This document shows positions 1 to 7,420 of a DNA stretch of 39,957 bases, in pieces. This stretch comes from JAKLDO01 sp035354435 (GTDB lineage: Bacteria > UBP6 > UBA1177): assembly GCA_035354435.1 (NCBI GenBank), contig DAOQAY010000003.1, positions 1 to 39,957 of the forward strand. The letters run 5' to 3'. A program made the position numbers and the translations under genes. Below the pieces are notes generated by a model. The model was not told the DNA's origin. It made no database searches and was given only the letters and a program-made list of their open reading frames with translations. Position 1 is the stretch's first letter. Every line of letters begins with the position of its first letter.

Positions 1-104
1 TTGAAAAAAATCATCTTTCAAAACTTCAAATCAAGCTTGTTGATACATTGATGGACGAGGCGAAACAAAACAACTTCACAATAAAAATACAGTATGCAAA
101 ATGA
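1..104 (+). CDS. 3' end of an unidentified gene (partial)
   Basis: An open frame with codons starting at base 3 runs to a TGA at 102-104, giving the last 33 residues of a protein that ends in TIKIQYAK. The stop overlaps the ATG of the next gene in an ATGA, the usual sign of translational coupling, so the two were probably one transcript. Because the partner is an adenine methyltransferase, the missing gene could be a restriction enzyme or another modification-system protein. The visible tail is too short and generic to assign. It is truncated by the window edge, not by mutation. Confidence 0.6.
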   Translation, partial: EKNHLSKLQIKLVDTLMDEAKQNNFTIKIQYAK

Positions 105-955
105 TTAAAAGTCCGTTAAGATACCCTGGTGGAAAAAGCAGGGCAGTTGAAGTGATATCAGCATTATTGCCAGCATTTGATGAGTTCAGAGAACCATTCG
201 TAGGTGGTGGTTCTATCTTTGTTTATGCAAAACAGCGATATCCCAATAAAAAGTTTTGGATAAACGATCTTTATTTTGAGCTTTTTAAGTTTTGGGAAAT
301 GACTCAAAAAGATGTTGATACATTAATAGAGAAAGTTTATGAGTGGAAAAATAAATTTCCGATTGGTAAAGAACTATATGGTTTTTTAAATGAAAACATC
401 AATTCATTTAATGATTTAGAAAGAGCTGCTGCTTTTTTTATTTACAATCGTATTACTTTTTCTGGCACAACTTTAAGTGGTGGATTTAGTGAAGGTGCTT
501 TTAGTGGAAGATTTACAGAAAGCAGTATTCAGCGATTAAATCAAGTTGCCAAAGTGGTAAACGGTTCTAAGATAACAAATCTTGACTATGCAGAAGTAGT
601 CAATGATGGTGGCGAAAATGTTTTTATTTTTCTTGATCCGCCATATTATTCTGCTGCAAAATCAGCTCTTTATGGAAAAAATGGGGATCTGCACAAATCG
701 TTTGACCACATGAAATTTGCTGAAATAATGCGAAACTGCAAACATAAATGGTTAATAACTTATGACGACAGCGAATATATTAGGGGATTATTTTCTTTTG
801 CTAATATTTTTCCATGGAACTTGACTTACGGAATGAGAAATGTGAAAGAAGGTTCTGATCAAAAGGGAAAAGAGCTTTTTATAACAAACTATTTTGACAA
901 TTTGGCTCAAGAACAGTTGTCAATATTTGAACCAAAATTGAAGTACAATAAATAA
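101..955 (+). CDS. D12-class (Dam-like) DNA adenine N6-methyltransferase
   Basis: Transfers a methyl group from S-adenosylmethionine to N6 of adenine in a short DNA site; many family members act on GATC, but specificity cannot be read here. At 284 residues it has the normal Dam length. The N-terminus carries the YPGGKSR motif (residues 8-14), the AdoMet-binding motif EPFVGGGSIF lies at 31-40, and the catalytic DPPYY motif IV is at 180-184, which is the order of the D12 family. The gene overlaps the upstream partial gene by four bases and ends one base before a convergent gene. It looks more AT-rich than the following minus-strand genes, so acquisition as part of a restriction-modification or phage module is possible. 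A solitary housekeeping Dam is the alternative. Confidence 0.9.
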   Translation: MIKSPLRYPGGKSRAVEVISALLPAFDEFREPFVGGGSIFVYAKQRYPNKKFWINDLYFELFKFWEMTQKDVDTLIEKVYEWKNKFPIGKELYGFLNENINSFNDLERAAAFFIYNRITFSGTTLSGGFSEGAFSGRFTESSIQRLNQVAKVVNGSKITNLDYAEVVNDGGENVFIFLDPPYYSAAKSALYGKNGDLHKSFDHMKFAEIMRNCKHKWLITYDDSEYIRGLFSFANIFPWNLTYGMRNVKEGSDQKGKELFITNYFDNLAQEQLSIFEPKLKYNK

Positions 956-956
956 A

Positions 957-1931
957 TTAATTAACCGGTACGGTGTAGAAAAAGCCTTTGGATTTCCTTC
1001 CTTTGAATGAATAATACTTAATGAATTCGATTTGTTTTGAGATGTCGGTTGAATTTTTATCAAGTTGTATGTGGATGATGTTCTTATTCATTTTTTTGAG
1101 GTTTGCGATCTGTTCCGAAGTAATGCTTTCTGTTGTAATGAGTACGATGTCGCGGTCACTGGTGAGATCTTCTATCGCTTTTTCGATGCCGTCGAATTCC
1201 ACTCGCTCCATTTTTGAGACTTTAAAACCGCTGCGGATAGCAGTTTCATCATTCATTGACGGATTGCTGATGATCACGGCGACCGGTGTTTCTGTGAAAT
1301 TCATGATATAGCTGTTATACTGGTCATAAAGCCTTGAACTTCCTTCATAAATGAACCATACCGCAACAGCGAGCGATGCAAATATCCCGACATATCTGAA
1401 TAGCGACTTTTTTGTGAAATATGAAAGAAAACTGAGCGGAAGCAGATAAATAGTCGTTCCGAAAAAGAAACCTGTGAAAAGAAGCATCCCGCCAAGCGGT
1501 CCACCGGTATCAATTCCTTTTGTTATGGCTCCCAGAAATGACGGACATACCGAAATACCTGTCAGCAGACCGATGAGGAACGGATTCCCTGCAACTGCGG
1601 CATATCTTGAAGCCGGACAGCATCCTTTTTCCTTGCGGTTCTGGATGAAGGCCGAGTAGGTGAGATAAAGTGCTACCGCGATGTAACTTACTGCGATCAG
1701 AGTGTCTCTACGCTCAGAATCACCGATAAGCGAACTCGCAAGTCCTGTCAGCAGTCCGAAAACGGCATACGAAATAAATCTGCCGAGCGAAATGATGAAA
1801 ACGGTTTTCACGCCGCTTGAAACGGTATTTTCTTTTGAAAGTATAAGTGACCCGTAAACCGGAGCACAGGTTACAAGACAGGTTGTTCCAAGTGTAAGCC
1901 CCAGAAGCAGACCTTCAAATAGAAAATTCAT
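957..1931 (-). CDS. TauE/SafE-family (UreH/CcdA-like) membrane protein with an extra C-terminal domain
   Basis: An inner-membrane protein of the DsbD/CcdA-like, TauE/SafE superfamily. The first membrane segment holds a cysteine pair in TCLVTCAP (about residues 17-24), another cysteine pair sits at GCCPAS near 103-108, and a second membrane cysteine is in SVCPSF near residue 128. Paired membrane cysteines suggest thiol-disulfide or metal-linked transport rather than sulfite export. About six hydrophobic segments fill residues 1-195. The remaining roughly 125 residues are soluble, of mixed alpha/beta character, and resemble nothing I can name. The start codon overlaps the trpS stop by one base (TGATG), so it is co-transcribed with trpS. 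It ends one base from the convergent methylase gene. The superfamily is fairly sure; the substrate is unknown. Confidence 0.75.
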   Translation of the reverse strand: MNFLFEGLLLGLTLGTTCLVTCAPVYGSLILSKENTVSSGVKTVFIISLGRFISYAVFGLLTGLASSLIGDSERRDTLIAVSYIAVALYLTYSAFIQNRKEKGCCPASRYAAVAGNPFLIGLLTGISVCPSFLGAITKGIDTGGPLGGMLLFTGFFFGTTIYLLPLSFLSYFTKKSLFRYVGIFASLAVAVWFIYEGSSRLYDQYNSYIMNFTETPVAVIISNPSMNDETAIRSGFKVSKMERVEFDGIEKAIEDLTSDRDIVLITTESITSEQIANLKKMNKNIIHIQLDKNSTDISKQIEFIKYYSFKGRKSKGFFYTVPVN

Positions 1932-2911
1932 CAGTATATGTTTCCAACCAGACCGACGGTCTTTTTGACCTCTTTTATTGTTTCGATAGCTACAGATCTT
2001 GCTTTCTCGCTCCCTTCTTTTAATACTTTTTCGACAAAATCCATGTTTTTAGCAAGTTCTGCACGCTTTTGCCTCATCGGATCAAAAAATGTGTGCACAG
2101 CTTCGAGAAGCTCTTTTTTTGCATGACCGTAACCGTATCCGCCGGCTTTCAGTTTATCCGCCATTTCTATTGACTTTGATTTGTCCACAAACACTTTAAA
2201 AATGTTATAGACATTGCAAGTGTCCGGATTCTTTGACTCTTCAAGCGGAGTGGAATTGGTGATGATATTCATGATCTGTTTTTTCAACACAGAATCCTCA
2301 GCAAACATTTCAATTGTGTTGCCGTAGCTTTTTGACATCTTCTGACCGTCAGTTCCAGGAACTATTGCAACAGCTTCAGGAATATATGGTTCAGGGAGAA
2401 TAAAAACTTCTTTCTGGTAATGAAGATTGAATTTTTCAGCAATATCACGGGCTATTTCAACATGCTGTTTCTGGTCTTTGCCTACCGGAACGAGATTGGA
2501 TTTATAAATAAGAATGTCAGCACTCATCAGAAGCGGATAATAGAAAAGTCCCACATTAATAGGCTCGTTTTTTGCGATCTTATCTTTATAGCTGTGTGCT
2601 CTCTGCAAAAGACCCATCGGAGTGTAATTGCCAAGGATGAAAGCAAGCTCGACAACTTCCGGCACCTGCGACTGAAGGAACAGAACGCTTTTTTGCGGAT
2701 CAAGCCCGAAAGCAAGATAATCAAGAACAATATTCCAAGTGTTTTCAGCAAGTTTTGCAGGTTCCGGGTATGCATTCAGCGTGTGATAATCAGCAATGAA
2801 GTAAAAACCTTCATATTTCTTTTCCTGAAACATCTCAAACTGTTTCGCCGCACCGAAATAATTGCCGATATGAAGCGTTCCTGTCGGTTTAATACCTGAT
2901 AATGCTCTCAT
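1931..2911 (-). CDS. trpS: Tryptophanyl-tRNA synthetase
   Basis: Class I aminoacyl-tRNA synthetase that charges tRNA-Trp with tryptophan using ATP in the cytoplasm. Its 326 residues match the compact bacterial TrpS length. The HIGH-type ATP motif appears as HIGN at residues 14-17, within GIKPTGTLHIGNYFG, and the second ATP signature KMSKS is intact at 191-195. A GAGGAG ribosome site lies just upstream of the ATG. It is the first gene of a two-gene unit with the downstream TauE/SafE-type gene and is served by a promoter at 2942-2969. No T-box or other leader regulator is visible in the short 5' region. Identification is secure. Confidence 0.97.
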   Translation of the reverse strand: MRALSGIKPTGTLHIGNYFGAAKQFEMFQEKKYEGFYFIADYHTLNAYPEPAKLAENTWNIVLDYLAFGLDPQKSVLFLQSQVPEVVELAFILGNYTPMGLLQRAHSYKDKIAKNEPINVGLFYYPLLMSADILIYKSNLVPVGKDQKQHVEIARDIAEKFNLHYQKEVFILPEPYIPEAVAIVPGTDGQKMSKSYGNTIEMFAEDSVLKKQIMNIITNSTPLEESKNPDTCNVYNIFKVFVDKSKSIEMADKLKAGGYGYGHAKKELLEAVHTFFDPMRQKRAELAKNMDFVEKVLKEGSEKARSVAIETIKEVKKTVGLVGNIY

Positions 2912-2941
2912 GATCTCCTCTTTTTATCAATAAACTCAGCT

Positions 2942-2969
2942 ATTTTAAAATCCGTCGACATTTTGTCAA
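2942..2969 (-). promoter_or_regulatory. Sigma70-type promoter of trpS
   Basis: On the minus strand a perfect TTGACA (-35, 2964-2969) is followed after 16 bases by TAAAAT (-10, 2942-2947), about 30 bases before the trpS ATG. It lies back to back with a second TTGACA on the plus strand, 14 bases away. Assigned by match to the consensus only. Confidence 0.6.
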
Positions 2970-2983
2970 TTAATTGCAATAAA

Positions 2984-3012
2984 TTGACATCAAAACGATT
3001 ACTGAATATCGT
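2984..3012 (+). promoter_or_regulatory. Probable promoter of the capA-like operon
   Basis: A perfect TTGACA (2984-2989) is followed after 17 bases by TATCGT (3007-3012), a four-of-six -10 match, 28 bases before the ATG of the CapA-like gene. The -35 is excellent and the -10 weak, which could mean activator dependence. It is divergent from the trpS promoter. Confidence 0.45.
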
Positions 3013-3039
3013 GACCTTGAATTTGATCAGAGAGACTTT

Positions 3040-4107
3040 ATGTTCAATAAGTTGATTTTTATTGTTTTTGCAGTTTTTTTGTCGTGCAAACTCGTTTCAT
3101 GTAACAGTGATCCTGTAAATAAACGGAAATTTGTCAAAAATGACAGCAAAGATATGGTGCTTCTTGCCGGAGGAGATCTTGTTTGTGCCAGTTATGTCGA
3201 GAACGCAATAAAGAAATATGGAATAGAGTATCCTTTTGCTAAAGTGAAAGAGCAGATAGAAAAAGCGGACATTGCCTTTGCAAATCTGGAGTGTGTGATA
3301 AGTGACAAGGGCGATTTCAGGTCAAAAAAGATCAATTATGGCGCATCTTTGATTTCTCTGGATAGTATTCTTTACTCCGGCATTGATGTTTTTTCAATCG
3401 CCAATAATCATGTTTACGATATGGATAAGACTGGTTTATTGAGGATGAGAGAACTTCTTGATAGATCGCCTGTTTTTTATGGCGGTTCAGGAAAAGATCT
3501 GAATGAAGCTTCTGAGCCGGTTCAAGTTGAAGTCAACGGGTTGAAGATAGCTTTTCTTTTTTACAATTCTACCGGATCTAATTTTTGTGCTGACAAAAAA
3601 ACAGCAGGAATTAACTGTCTGCCTTTTGAAAACAAAGAAAAAGCACTGAAAACTCTGAAATCTGATGTTAAAAAAACCAATAAAGCCGATATAATTATTC
3701 TCTCGGTTCACTGGGGACCCAATTATAATACGAATACTTCTTCAGCCCAGATGGAGTTTGCCCATGCAGCAATTGAAAATGGAGTTGATATTATTCTTGG
3801 TCACAGTGCTCACATTTTTCATGGGATTGAGATATTTAACAATAAGCCGATAATTTATGATATGGGCGATTTTCTTATAAACGATGATGATGATTGGGAC
3901 AGCAGGTCTTTTTTGTATAATATTCACATTTCTGATGGTAAAATATCACAGCTCGAGCTTGTTCCGGTCTATATGCCTAACTCCCAGATAAGAGTTGCTG
4001 AAGGAATTCTTGCCGATGAAATAATTTCAAGATTCATCGGTTTGAGTGATCGATTCAAAACACCAGTGAAAACAGAAAATGGTAAAATTATTATAGATGT
4101 GCAATGA
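3040..4107 (+). CDS. CapA-family (PGA_cap) metallophosphatase-like lipoprotein
   Basis: A member of the CapA family named after poly-gamma-glutamate capsule synthesis, which has a calcineurin-like phosphoesterase fold. Visible family motifs are AGGDL (43-47), the NLEC strand (82-85), SIANNHVYD (119-127), VHWGPNY (223-229) and GHSAHIF (254-260), giving the usual metal ligands. The N-terminus is a short charged stretch and a hydrophobic core ending in Cys residues (LVSCNS, Cys21), which looks like a lipoprotein signal, so the domain should be extracytoplasmic. The stop overlaps the next gene by ATGA. The partner is a polyprenyl-dependent membrane glycosyltransferase, not PgsB/PgsC, so a role in surface polysaccharide handling is likelier than polyglutamate synthesis. 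Family is confident; substrate unknown. Confidence 0.85.
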   Translation: MFNKLIFIVFAVFLSCKLVSCNSDPVNKRKFVKNDSKDMVLLAGGDLVCASYVENAIKKYGIEYPFAKVKEQIEKADIAFANLECVISDKGDFRSKKINYGASLISLDSILYSGIDVFSIANNHVYDMDKTGLLRMRELLDRSPVFYGGSGKDLNEASEPVQVEVNGLKIAFLFYNSTGSNFCADKKTAGINCLPFENKEKALKTLKSDVKKTNKADIIILSVHWGPNYNTNTSSAQMEFAHAAIENGVDIILGHSAHIFHGIEIFNNKPIIYDMGDFLINDDDDWDSRSFLYNIHISDGKISQLELVPVYMPNSQIRVAEGILADEIISRFIGLSDRFKTPVKTENGKIIIDVQ

Positions 4108-5948
4108 ATAAACTCAAATCATACGACTGTATCACCCTGACTTTTATACTTGGGTTTCTTCTTATAATTCTTAAAAATGCTTGGGTTTGTGATGATTCAT
4201 ATATAACATTCCGGGTCATTGATAATTTTGTTAACGGATACGGATTGAGATGGAATATCGATGAAAGAGTTCAGGCTTTCAGCAATCCGTTATGGTTGTT
4301 GATTGTGACTCCTTTTTATTTTTTCACGCACGAGTTTTATCTTACATCAATTATTATATCAATCCTGTTTTCTGTGACTGCTGTTGTGATTATGTCAGTA
4401 AAATTAAGGGTTAATCCTTCGTGGCTTATTGCCGGAATTTCGATTCTGATTTGTTCCAACTCTTTTGTAGATTACTCGACATCCGGTCTTGAAAATGCGC
4501 TAAGTTATCTGCTTATGATAGTTTTTCTCACTATTTATTTAACAAAAGAACTGGATAAAAAATGGTTTTTTCTGCTTTTCCTGTCAGCCGGGCTGGTTAT
4601 TCTTAACAGAATGGATCACGGTATAATAGTTCTGCCATTTTTAATAGCGGCTTTTTTCAGTTATAATAAAAAAACATTTAATAAATACTTTGAGTTGCGT
4701 TCTATTTTTCTTGCTGTGGCAGGATTTATCCCCTTTATTGTCTGGATACTTTTTTCAATAATTTATTATGGATTCCCTTTCCCAAACACCGCTTATGCGA
4801 AACTTAATATCGGTGTTGAACGATACCTGATTTTAAAGCAGGGCTTTTTTTATGTACTCGATTTTTTTAAGAATGACTATATTGGTGCCTGTGCAGTTTC
4901 TGTTGCTTTGATTTTTACTTTTCCAATAAAAAAACAAAGACAGTATCTTCCGTTTTTCTTCAGTCTTGTTCTATACTTGATCTACATATTGTGGATTGGT
5001 GGCGACTTTATGTCAGGAAGATTTTTTACCGTGATGATATTAATTTCGGTTGTTGTAATAATAAGACAGACATTTTATGTGAAAATGATTCAAGTTCTTG
5101 TTCCAGCAATTGTTATTATTTCACTTTTTAATCCAAGAAGCTCAATATTAAGCTGGAATAATTATTCATATAGAGTTATAGAAAACTCAATTGCTGACGA
5201 AAGAGGATATTACTATAAATTTACAGGACTTTTCAATGCTGCTGCTTTTTCCGGGAAACCTGTTGATCCATTCGCTTTAAAAGGAAAGAAAGATGGTTTT
5301 ACCGTTATAAAAGACGGAGTGGGATTTTCGGGATTTAATTATGGTCCGAAATATCATATTCTCGACCGTTATGCGCTCGGGGATCCTTTTCTGGCAAGAA
5401 TTCCATATCAGAGTCCCAATGAAGCAAAACCGTTCAGACCCGGACATCTTGGAAGAGAATTTCCTGAAGGATATGTTGACACAATAAAAAGCGGTGAAAA
5501 TTATATTTTGCATCCTGAGATCAGAGAATTTTATGAAAAACTGAAGGTTATAACAAAAAGTGATATATTTACCATTAAAAGATTTGTTGAAATATTAAGA
5601 ATGAATTCAGGATATTATGATAATGTAATAAGAAACTATTCTTCTGACAGAAGCGTTGTTTCACTTGACGGGATCAAAGTTACATATTCCGATCTCCCCG
5701 GAATAACAATTTCATGGAACGGAAAAAGTTCCAGACAGAGATATTTGATTGACTGGATAGCTCCTGACGGTACTACAGCATTTTCAAAGTATATATTTGA
5801 AGAAAACAGAAAATCGGAAAAATGGTATCCTTATATGGGAAAGGTTCCTTTAACAAAAGGTAAATGGATCGTGATTATTCAAAAGATCACCTATCAATCT
5901 ACAGGAAGTGATAAGTTTGTCAGCAAAACTGAATTCGAAGCTTATTGA
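4104..5948 (+). CDS. Large GT-C membrane glycosyltransferase (AftB-like N-terminus)
   Basis: A polytopic membrane protein of 614 residues with roughly ten hydrophobic segments in residues 10-330, then a soluble, probably periplasmic domain of about 280 residues. The first loop contains CDDSYITFRVIDNFVNGYG (from about residue 29) and then QAFSNPLW. That arrangement of an acidic pair, an aromatic/Arg stretch and NG-G-L is familiar from the arabinofuranosyltransferase AftB and related GT-C proteins, in which the acidic residues bind a polyprenyl-phosphate sugar. The expected action is transfer of a lipid-linked sugar to a surface glycan or protein outside the inner membrane. It is coupled to the CapA-like gene by a four-base overlap, and its 3' end overlaps the convergent gene by seven bases. 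The acceptor cannot be predicted. Confidence 0.75.
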   Translation: MNKLKSYDCITLTFILGFLLIILKNAWVCDDSYITFRVIDNFVNGYGLRWNIDERVQAFSNPLWLLIVTPFYFFTHEFYLTSIIISILFSVTAVVIMSVKLRVNPSWLIAGISILICSNSFVDYSTSGLENALSYLLMIVFLTIYLTKELDKKWFFLLFLSAGLVILNRMDHGIIVLPFLIAAFFSYNKKTFNKYFELRSIFLAVAGFIPFIVWILFSIIYYGFPFPNTAYAKLNIGVERYLILKQGFFYVLDFFKNDYIGACAVSVALIFTFPIKKQRQYLPFFFSLVLYLIYILWIGGDFMSGRFFTVMILISVVVIIRQTFYVKMIQVLVPAIVIISLFNPRSSILSWNNYSYRVIENSIADERGYYYKFTGLFNAAAFSGKPVDPFALKGKKDGFTVIKDGVGFSGFNYGPKYHILDRYALGDPFLARIPYQSPNEAKPFRPGHLGREFPEGYVDTIKSGENYILHPEIREFYEKLKVITKSDIFTIKRFVEILRMNSGYYDNVIRNYSSDRSVVSLDGIKVTYSDLPGITISWNGKSSRQRYLIDWIAPDGTTAFSKYIFEENRKSEKWYPYMGKVPLTKGKWIVIIQKITYQSTGSDKFVSKTEFEAY

Positions 5949-7420
5949 ACAGGATCGGCTTTATACACGATGAAATAAGGGAGTTTTTTGATCAGTTTAA
6001 GTCCTTTCGGCGGTTTTTTGATAATTTTTTCGAGTTCTTTTTTCGGGATATTAAATCTGCTTTTGCTATATCCGCCTGGTCTAAGCATAAGAAAAAGACC
6101 GGGTTCTGTTATCTGCCTGAGAGAGCTTATTCCTGTGTAATTATGATTTTTGTATCCTGAATAATAATCGATCCTTTTTTCAATATTTCTGTCAGCAAGA
6201 TAAATTTTGGCATCGGGATATTTTTCAAAAATAAAAGCAAGAGATTCTTTCTGATTATCCCGCTTATTTTTAAAAATTCTTGAGGTTTCAAATGAATAAT
6301 AAATATTAGAAAAGACAATAAAGAGAAAAAACGATGTCATTAAATATTTGAGGTATTTGTTAATGGAACCTGTCTGATAAATTATCATTGCAATAAAAGC
6401 ACACATGGGAGCCGTGAAAACGATAGTATACCTTATATTCCGTATTAGAAATGTCAACGGTTTTATACTTGTCGGTATAAATGTCATAAAAAGAAAATAA
6501 AGTACATACCATAATAGAAAAACGAGTTCTTTCCCTGGTTTATACTTGAACGATCTAACGAGAAAAAAAACTATCAATCCATAAAAAGTTATTCCATTGA
6601 AACCAAAAAACCGCCAATTCGCAAAATCTTTATCAACAAATAAAGTTCTTACATAGAAAAAAAGATCCTTGGGATCCACATCAGTCATCGCATTTTGAAT
6701 TGCGACAGCATTTTTACTTATAACAAAGTAATGAAAAAAATTATTGTGCTGGAAATAGAAAACCGCTCCTTGAATTTCAAAAATAACAAGTGAGAAAACA
6801 GCAGTTAAAGCAAGTGCCGAAAGTGATCGAAAATTTACACCTTTTTTCCAGAAAAGATAAAGCATCAGCATCGGTGCAATGAAATATCCTGTTATTCTCG
6901 TTATAACCATTCCGCCGAGAAAGAATCCTGCAAGTATGAAAAACCTTTTTTTATCGCTACTTACTCCGACTTGGAAAAAATAGATCGTAAGTAAAGTAAA
7001 AAATTCAAGGCACGGGTCAGTCTGAAGAAAATTTCCAAAAACAAGTACGACAGGAAATGTTGCATACAAAATAGTAGTCATTGCCGCAATGTGATAAGAT
7101 GTTTCTTTTTCCACTATTTTATAAACAAGCCAGACACTGATTATGCCATAAACCATTGTCGGGGCTATTGATGTTATTTCATTAACTCCGAAAATTTCAT
7201 AAAGCAGCGCTACAGGCATAAAAACAGCCCATCTGAGGCAGAAAATGTAATATGCTGAAATTTGTCCGAGAGAGGCTTCATAAGCAAGTTGACTATAGAA
7301 AAGGTCATCACCTTCCGACAGCCCCATAAAAGTCAATACTTTCAACAAAAAAGCTATCGGCAGAATTATTGCAATGGGACTGATTTTGTATTTATTAAAT
7401 ATGTTGTCAATATTATTCAT
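5942..7420 (-). CDS. ArnT/PMT-like GT-C membrane glycosyltransferase
   Basis: An integral membrane protein of 492 residues with about ten to eleven hydrophobic segments and a short basic cytosolic or periplasmic tail. The first loop after membrane segment 1 has an acidic pair (EGDDLFYSQLAYEAS, about residues 36-50), and a later loop has GNFLQTDPCLEFFTLL. These follow the GT39/ArnT plan of a catalytic acidic loop and a second D-P loop. It probably moves a sugar from a polyprenyl-phosphate carrier to lipid or protein at the outer face of the inner membrane. Last gene of the seven-gene operon, with its start overlapping the DUF2723-type gene by four bases (7417-7420). The donor and acceptor are unknown. 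Confidence 0.75.
   Translation of the reverse strand: MNNIDNIFNKYKISPIAIILPIAFLLKVLTFMGLSEGDDLFYSQLAYEASLGQISAYYIFCLRWAVFMPVALLYEIFGVNEITSIAPTMVYGIISVWLVYKIVEKETSYHIAAMTTILYATFPVVLVFGNFLQTDPCLEFFTLLTIYFFQVGVSSDKKRFFILAGFFLGGMVITRITGYFIAPMLMLYLFWKKGVNFRSLSALALTAVFSLVIFEIQGAVFYFQHNNFFHYFVISKNAVAIQNAMTDVDPKDLFFYVRTLFVDKDFANWRFFGFNGITFYGLIVFFLVRSFKYKPGKELVFLLWYVLYFLFMTFIPTSIKPLTFLIRNIRYTIVFTAPMCAFIAMIIYQTGSINKYLKYLMTSFFLFIVFSNIYYSFETSRIFKNKRDNQKESLAFIFEKYPDAKIYLADRNIEKRIDYYSGYKNHNYTGISSLRQITEPGLFLMLRPGGYSKSRFNIPKKELEKIIKKPPKGLKLIKKLPYFIVYKADPVQ

Noticed and set aside
2420..2899. 159-codon plus-strand frame opposite trpS.
   Set aside because: trpS is certain on the other strand and no ribosome site or signature supports this frame.
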